Below, piece by piece: positions 61,310-64,000 of a DNA stretch of 64,000 nucleotides; the stretch's first letter is position 1, and the number at the start of each line of letters is the position of its first letter. The DNA lies in assembly GCA_016710365.1 (NCBI GenBank), contig JADJVW010000002.1, positions 248,001-312,000 on the forward strand. Reading direction: 5' to 3'. The notes beneath the pieces are model-generated. The model saw nothing but the letters and a program-made list of their open reading frames with translations. It did not search any database and was not told where the DNA came from. This stretch comes from Candidatus Caldilinea saccharophila (GTDB lineage: Bacteria; Chloroflexota; Anaerolineae; Caldilineales; Caldilineaceae). A program made the position numbers and the translations under genes.

Positions 61310-61876
61310 ATGAAGTTGCAAAGACAAATCGTCACCGAACGTCTCCACCTACGCGAGTTTATAGCTGAGGATTGGCGCGCCGTGCTGGCCTATCAAGCAG
61401 ACCCACGTTATCAGCGCTATTACGACCTGACCGCGCCGACCGAGCAAGGTGCGCGCGACTTTGTGGCGATGTTTCTGGCGCAGCAACACGCCCAACCGCG
61501 CCTGAAGTTTCAGCTTGCCGTCACCCTCAAGCGCACCGGCGCCTTGATCGGCAACTGCGGCGTGCGCTTGCAGGCGCCTGGCGCGCAGGAAGCGGATATC
61601 GGCTACGAACTGAATCCCGAACAGTGGGGGCAGGGCTATGCCAGCGAGGCCGCGCGGGCGATGGTCGCCTTTGGCTTCACGGAACTGGGCGTCCATCGCA
61701 TCTGGGCGCACTGCATCGCCGATAACGCAGCGTCGGCGCGCGTGCTGGAGAAGCTGGGCATGCGCCAGGAAGGCCGGCTGCGCGAGCAGGAGTATTTCAA
61801 AGGCCGCTGGTGGGACACGCTGCTATACGCGATCCTGGAGCCGGAATGGCGCAACGCGGCCATGCCGCTGCCTTGA
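61310..61876 (+). CDS. GNAT acetyltransferase, RimJ/RimL type
   Basis: 188 aa. VTERLHLREFIAEDWRAVLA at the N-terminus, IGYELNPEQWGQGYASEAAR with the acetyl-CoA-binding loop, GVHRIWAHCIADNAASARVL and EKLGMRQEGRLREQEYFKGR are typical of RimJ/RimL-family enzymes that acetylate protein N-termini or small amines. It follows the MaoC gene closely and is probably co-transcribed. Confidence 0.9.
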   Translation: MKLQRQIVTERLHLREFIAEDWRAVLAYQADPRYQRYYDLTAPTEQGARDFVAMFLAQQHAQPRLKFQLAVTLKRTGALIGNCGVRLQAPGAQEADIGYELNPEQWGQGYASEAARAMVAFGFTELGVHRIWAHCIADNAASARVLEKLGMRQEGRLREQEYFKGRWWDTLLYAILEPEWRNAAMPLP

Positions 61877-62033
61877 CGCGCTTGACGATAGCACTGACGT
61901 CCAGGTTGCATCCAATCCAGTGCATCCGCCACCGCCTGTGCTTGTCGAGAGAGCGGAGGGGTGCGGATGGCCGTGCCAGCAGCTTCGTTCATCCAGATTT
62001 TTTTTCATATTATTTTATGATCTGAGGATATCT

Positions 62034-62870
62034 ATGCCAGACAACAAGATGCAGGGCAAGCGCGTGCTGGTCACTGGATCGGGCACCGGGATTGGGCGTG
62101 AAGTCGCGCTGGAATTTGCGCGCCAGGGTGCGGATGTCGTCCTGCATTACGCCAGCAGCCGGGAAGGCGCCGAAACCGCGATGACGGAGATCCAGGCAGC
62201 GGGCAGACGCGCCGCGGTTTTTCAGGCTGATCTCGGTCGTGTAGAGGAGTGTCGGCAACTGGTGGATGAGGCAGTCAGCTTTCTGGACGGGCTGGATGTG
62301 CTGGTCAACAATGCAGGCGTCACCGATACCGTGGACTTTTTGGACGTGACGCCCGCGCAGTTCGACAATCTGTATCATGTCAATATCCGCGGCCAATTCT
62401 TCTGCGCGCAGCGCGCAGTGCAGCACATGCTGGAGCACGGGGCAGGCGTCCTCATCAACATGACTTCGGTGCATGGCTTCGCCGGCATGCCCGGCCATTC
62501 CGTCTACGCCGGCACCAAGGGTGCGATCATCGCCTGGACGCGCGAACTGAGCATCGAGCTGGCCGCGAAAAATATCCGCGTCAATGCGGTGGCGCCCGGC
62601 TGGATCGAGGTGCCGCGCTACTATACCAAGCACGCGGACTACAGCGCGGAAGCAGGCGGGCGACAGATTCCTCTGGGCAGAATGGGGTCTCCGCTGGATG
62701 TTGCCAAGGTATGTACGTTCTTGGCTTCGGACGACGCTGCCTTCATCATCGGCCACACGTTGCTCGTGGATGGTGGGACAATTGCCTTGATGTCTCTGGC
62801 CCGGCCAGAAAGCAATCCAGGCTCAACCGGAATTCACGTGGTCGGGCCTTACGCGCCGGGGACGGGCTGA
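62034..62870 (+). CDS. Short-chain dehydrogenase/reductase with repeat-encoded C-terminus
   Basis: 278 aa. Cofactor loop VLVTGSGTGIGREVALEFAR, NAG motif DVLVNNAGVTDTVDF, catalytic Ser/Tyr/Lys in MTSVHGFAGMPGHSVYAGTKG (key residues S, Y and K), then VNAVAPGWIEV and ASDDAAFIIGHTLLVDGG. The usual SDR end is reached at GGTIAL. The last ~26 residues (to VVGPYAPGTG) are extra. The final ~17 codons and the stop lie inside repeat copy B (62820-62942), so the repeat has replaced the original end. GAGG precedes the ATG. Confidence 0.9.
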   Translation: MPDNKMQGKRVLVTGSGTGIGREVALEFARQGADVVLHYASSREGAETAMTEIQAAGRRAAVFQADLGRVEECRQLVDEAVSFLDGLDVLVNNAGVTDTVDFLDVTPAQFDNLYHVNIRGQFFCAQRAVQHMLEHGAGVLINMTSVHGFAGMPGHSVYAGTKGAIIAWTRELSIELAAKNIRVNAVAPGWIEVPRYYTKHADYSAEAGGRQIPLGRMGSPLDVAKVCTFLASDDAAFIIGHTLLVDGGTIALMSLARPESNPGSTGIHVVGPYAPGTG

Positions 62871-62942
62871 TCGTTGTCTGCTCGACCGAAGCACCGCAAG
62901 CCCGTCCCCGGCACGTAACCACACGAGACCCGCTTGACCCGC
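62820..62942 (-). repeat. ~122-bp repeat, copy B (inverted relative to 56362-56482)
   Basis: Same element as copy A in opposite orientation; it begins GGCTCAACCGGAATTC and contains GCCGGGGACGGGCTGATCG with CAAGCCCGTCCCCGGCAC. It overlaps the 3' end of the SDR gene. Confidence 0.92.
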
Positions 62943-63018
62943 AATCCATAGCCTGCGCGAGCAGAAAAGTAGAAAAGAGACTAGTACACACGGGCTAAAA
63001 TACCTCATTGGTTGCCTG

Positions 63019-63095
63019 GTAGGGGCGCACCCCCCGTGTGCGCCCGGAAGCCGGACAGTCACGGGGGCCGGACAGGCACGGGGGCCTGTCCCTAC
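63019..63095. repeat. Compound hairpin (GTAGGG...CCCTAC)
   Basis: Outer GTAGGG/CCCTAC enclose two smaller hairpins: GGGCGCAC/GTGCGCCC and GGACAGGC/GCCTGTCC. It lies between the SDR gene and the transposase remnant. It looks like another dispersed palindromic element, though only one copy is seen here. Confidence 0.75.
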
Positions 63096-63121
63096 TACTG
63101 GCAGAATTACGCCCACCTGTA

Positions 63122-63680
63122 CTAGGTACCGTACACTTTGCGGAGGTAGGGCAAAGAGGGTAACGAAAAAGCTTGCTGATTGACCAAATATCTTGCCGAC
63201 ATGTCAAAACCGATGCGAAAGATAGACAGGTCGCGGCGGTCAGAGCGGTCGACGAGGCGGCGCTTGCCATTTTTGATAGTCTGGGAGCCCAAGGCGATGA
63301 TCCAGAGATAGAGCAGAGCCACAGCCAGGGTCAAGCGGGACAAGCGTTGGAAATGACCCAGGCGAGAGGCTTCGAGGTCGAAGCTGACGCAGTGCGTAGC
63401 CCCACCCCACTGCGCAAGCAGGCGCAACACAGGAATGGCGCCAAACTCGCTGTCTCCGGCTAGCTCGACGCAAGCGCCAACGGGGAGCAGGCTGTGGACA
63501 TAGGCTAATAAGGCGCATTGTTTCTGAGCGAGCTGTGGCCACGCGTGCGTCTGACCTAGGTCCAGGCGATGGGCAGGGCGCGTCGGCGATAGGCCAGCGT
63601 CACGATCAGCAATTGATGACCATTGCCCACCTTCGTGCTGTCCACCAGCAACCGCAGCACCTGCCCATGCTCGACGGCCG
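63122..63680 (-). mobile_element. Decayed IS4-like transposase remnant
   Basis: The 3' part of a DDE transposase. The first segment, near 63670-63556, reads GQVLRLLVDSTKVGNGHQLL then VTLAYRRRALPIAWT, with the catalytic Asp in LLVDSTKVG, and stops at a TAG where family members have Trp. One base is then missing, after which LLAYVHSLLPVGACVELAGD and SEFGAIPVLRLLAQWGG continue, with the second Asp in GDSEFG. It ends DRRDLSIFRIGFDMSARYL. The 5' third is absent. Nonsense change, frameshift and truncation show it is dead. Confidence 0.75.
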
Positions 63681-64000
63681 TCGATAGCATCTTCCCAATT
63701 CGCAACCAGCGCGCCAAAAAGCCGCCGCCACATGGCGCCATCCTGGCCCAATTCGGCGGCAGTTTCGTCCAGCGAGCGCGTCACTGCCACCGCCGAGCCA
63801 TCGTCCAGTGGATGCGCCAACGACACGGGCGGCAGGATCCACTCCAGCCCATAGGCGGTCAGGGGCAGGTTGCGCAGGAAAGGCGATGCCAGCCCCAGCG
63901 GATGAACCGCCGCACAGATGTCATGCTGGAAACCGGGCAGCGTGATCGCCTGCGTGCGCATGCCGCCGCCGGGCGTAGCATTGGCCTCCACCACCAGCAC
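63680..64000 (-). pseudogene. FAD-dependent oxidoreductase (phytoene desaturase-like), cut by the IS remnant and window edge
   Basis: Fragment of 107 codons: VLVVEANATPGGGMRTQAIT, LPGFQHDICAAVHPLGLASP, and NLPLTAYGLEWILPPVSLAH. This matches the region just after the FAD-binding GxGxxG of phytoene dehydrogenase/COG1233 proteins; the first part lies past the right edge. At about 63680 the coding sequence runs into transposase sequence read in the wrong frame, so the C-terminal two-thirds are lost. Confidence 0.72.

Overview
The window is about 64 kb of GC-rich, densely coding bacterial chromosome with no rRNA or tRNA gene that I could see. The mix of genes suggests a filamentous or rod-shaped member of the Chloroflexota, perhaps close to Caldilineae or Anaerolineae. 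The hints are an mreBCD-mrdA-minCD-rodA cluster, DUF5671 membrane proteins, two PPK2 kinases plus a polyphosphate glucokinase, an Aap-type amino-acid transporter with unusually long permeases, and many dispersed palindromic repeats. This placement is inference; no marker gene settles it.

Layout. 0-3.5 kb: 2-oxoacid dehydrogenase E3 (cut by the window edge) and E2, then a glycosylasparaginase-type hydrolase. 3.6-6.1 kb: an Nfu N-domain protein, a YeiH-type membrane protein and a methyltransferase. 6.1-10.8 kb: a polar amino-acid ABC transporter (aapJQMP order, minus strand). 11.3-19.8 kb: a small anchored protein, ribosomal protein L25, LysM-M23 peptidase, hpt, a GH99-like protein, Nudix, RlmI-like methyltransferase and tilS. 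19.9-28.1 kb: the shape and division cluster behind an extended -10 promoter and a perfect palindrome. 28.2-32.6 kb: DUF5671 protein, small envelope proteins and an M20 hydrolase. 32.8-34.4 kb: a less GC-rich type II restriction-modification pair. 34.4-35.05 kb: a DsbA/FrnE-family protein whose first active-site Cys codon is UGA, with a SECIS-like hairpin just downstream, so a probable selenoprotein. 35.2-41.2 kb: arginase, DnaE2-type polymerase, L,D-transpeptidase and a GNAT-Dabb fusion. 41.4-44.6 kb: polyphosphate genes (two PPK2, ppgK). 45-49.7 kb: D-2-hydroxyacid dehydrogenase, dinB, a broken lipoprotein hydrolase and ygfZ. 49.8-53.9 kb: potABCD polyamine transporter. 54.4-56.2 kb: MsbA-like ABC exporter. 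56.5-62.9 kb: kinases, GH172, MaoC, GNAT and SDR genes lying between two inverted copies of a ~122-bp repeat. 63.1-64 kb: a decayed transposase fused to a truncated FAD oxidoreductase.

Two things cut across the window. First, several families of hairpin repeats sit between genes and in a few cases run into gene ends. Second, at least a dozen genes carry single-base frameshifts, some in homopolymers, with a cluster at 46-52 kb. Many of these probably reflect sequence error rather than decay. The UGA in the FrnE-like gene is different, because the frame stays open on both sides without any indel.
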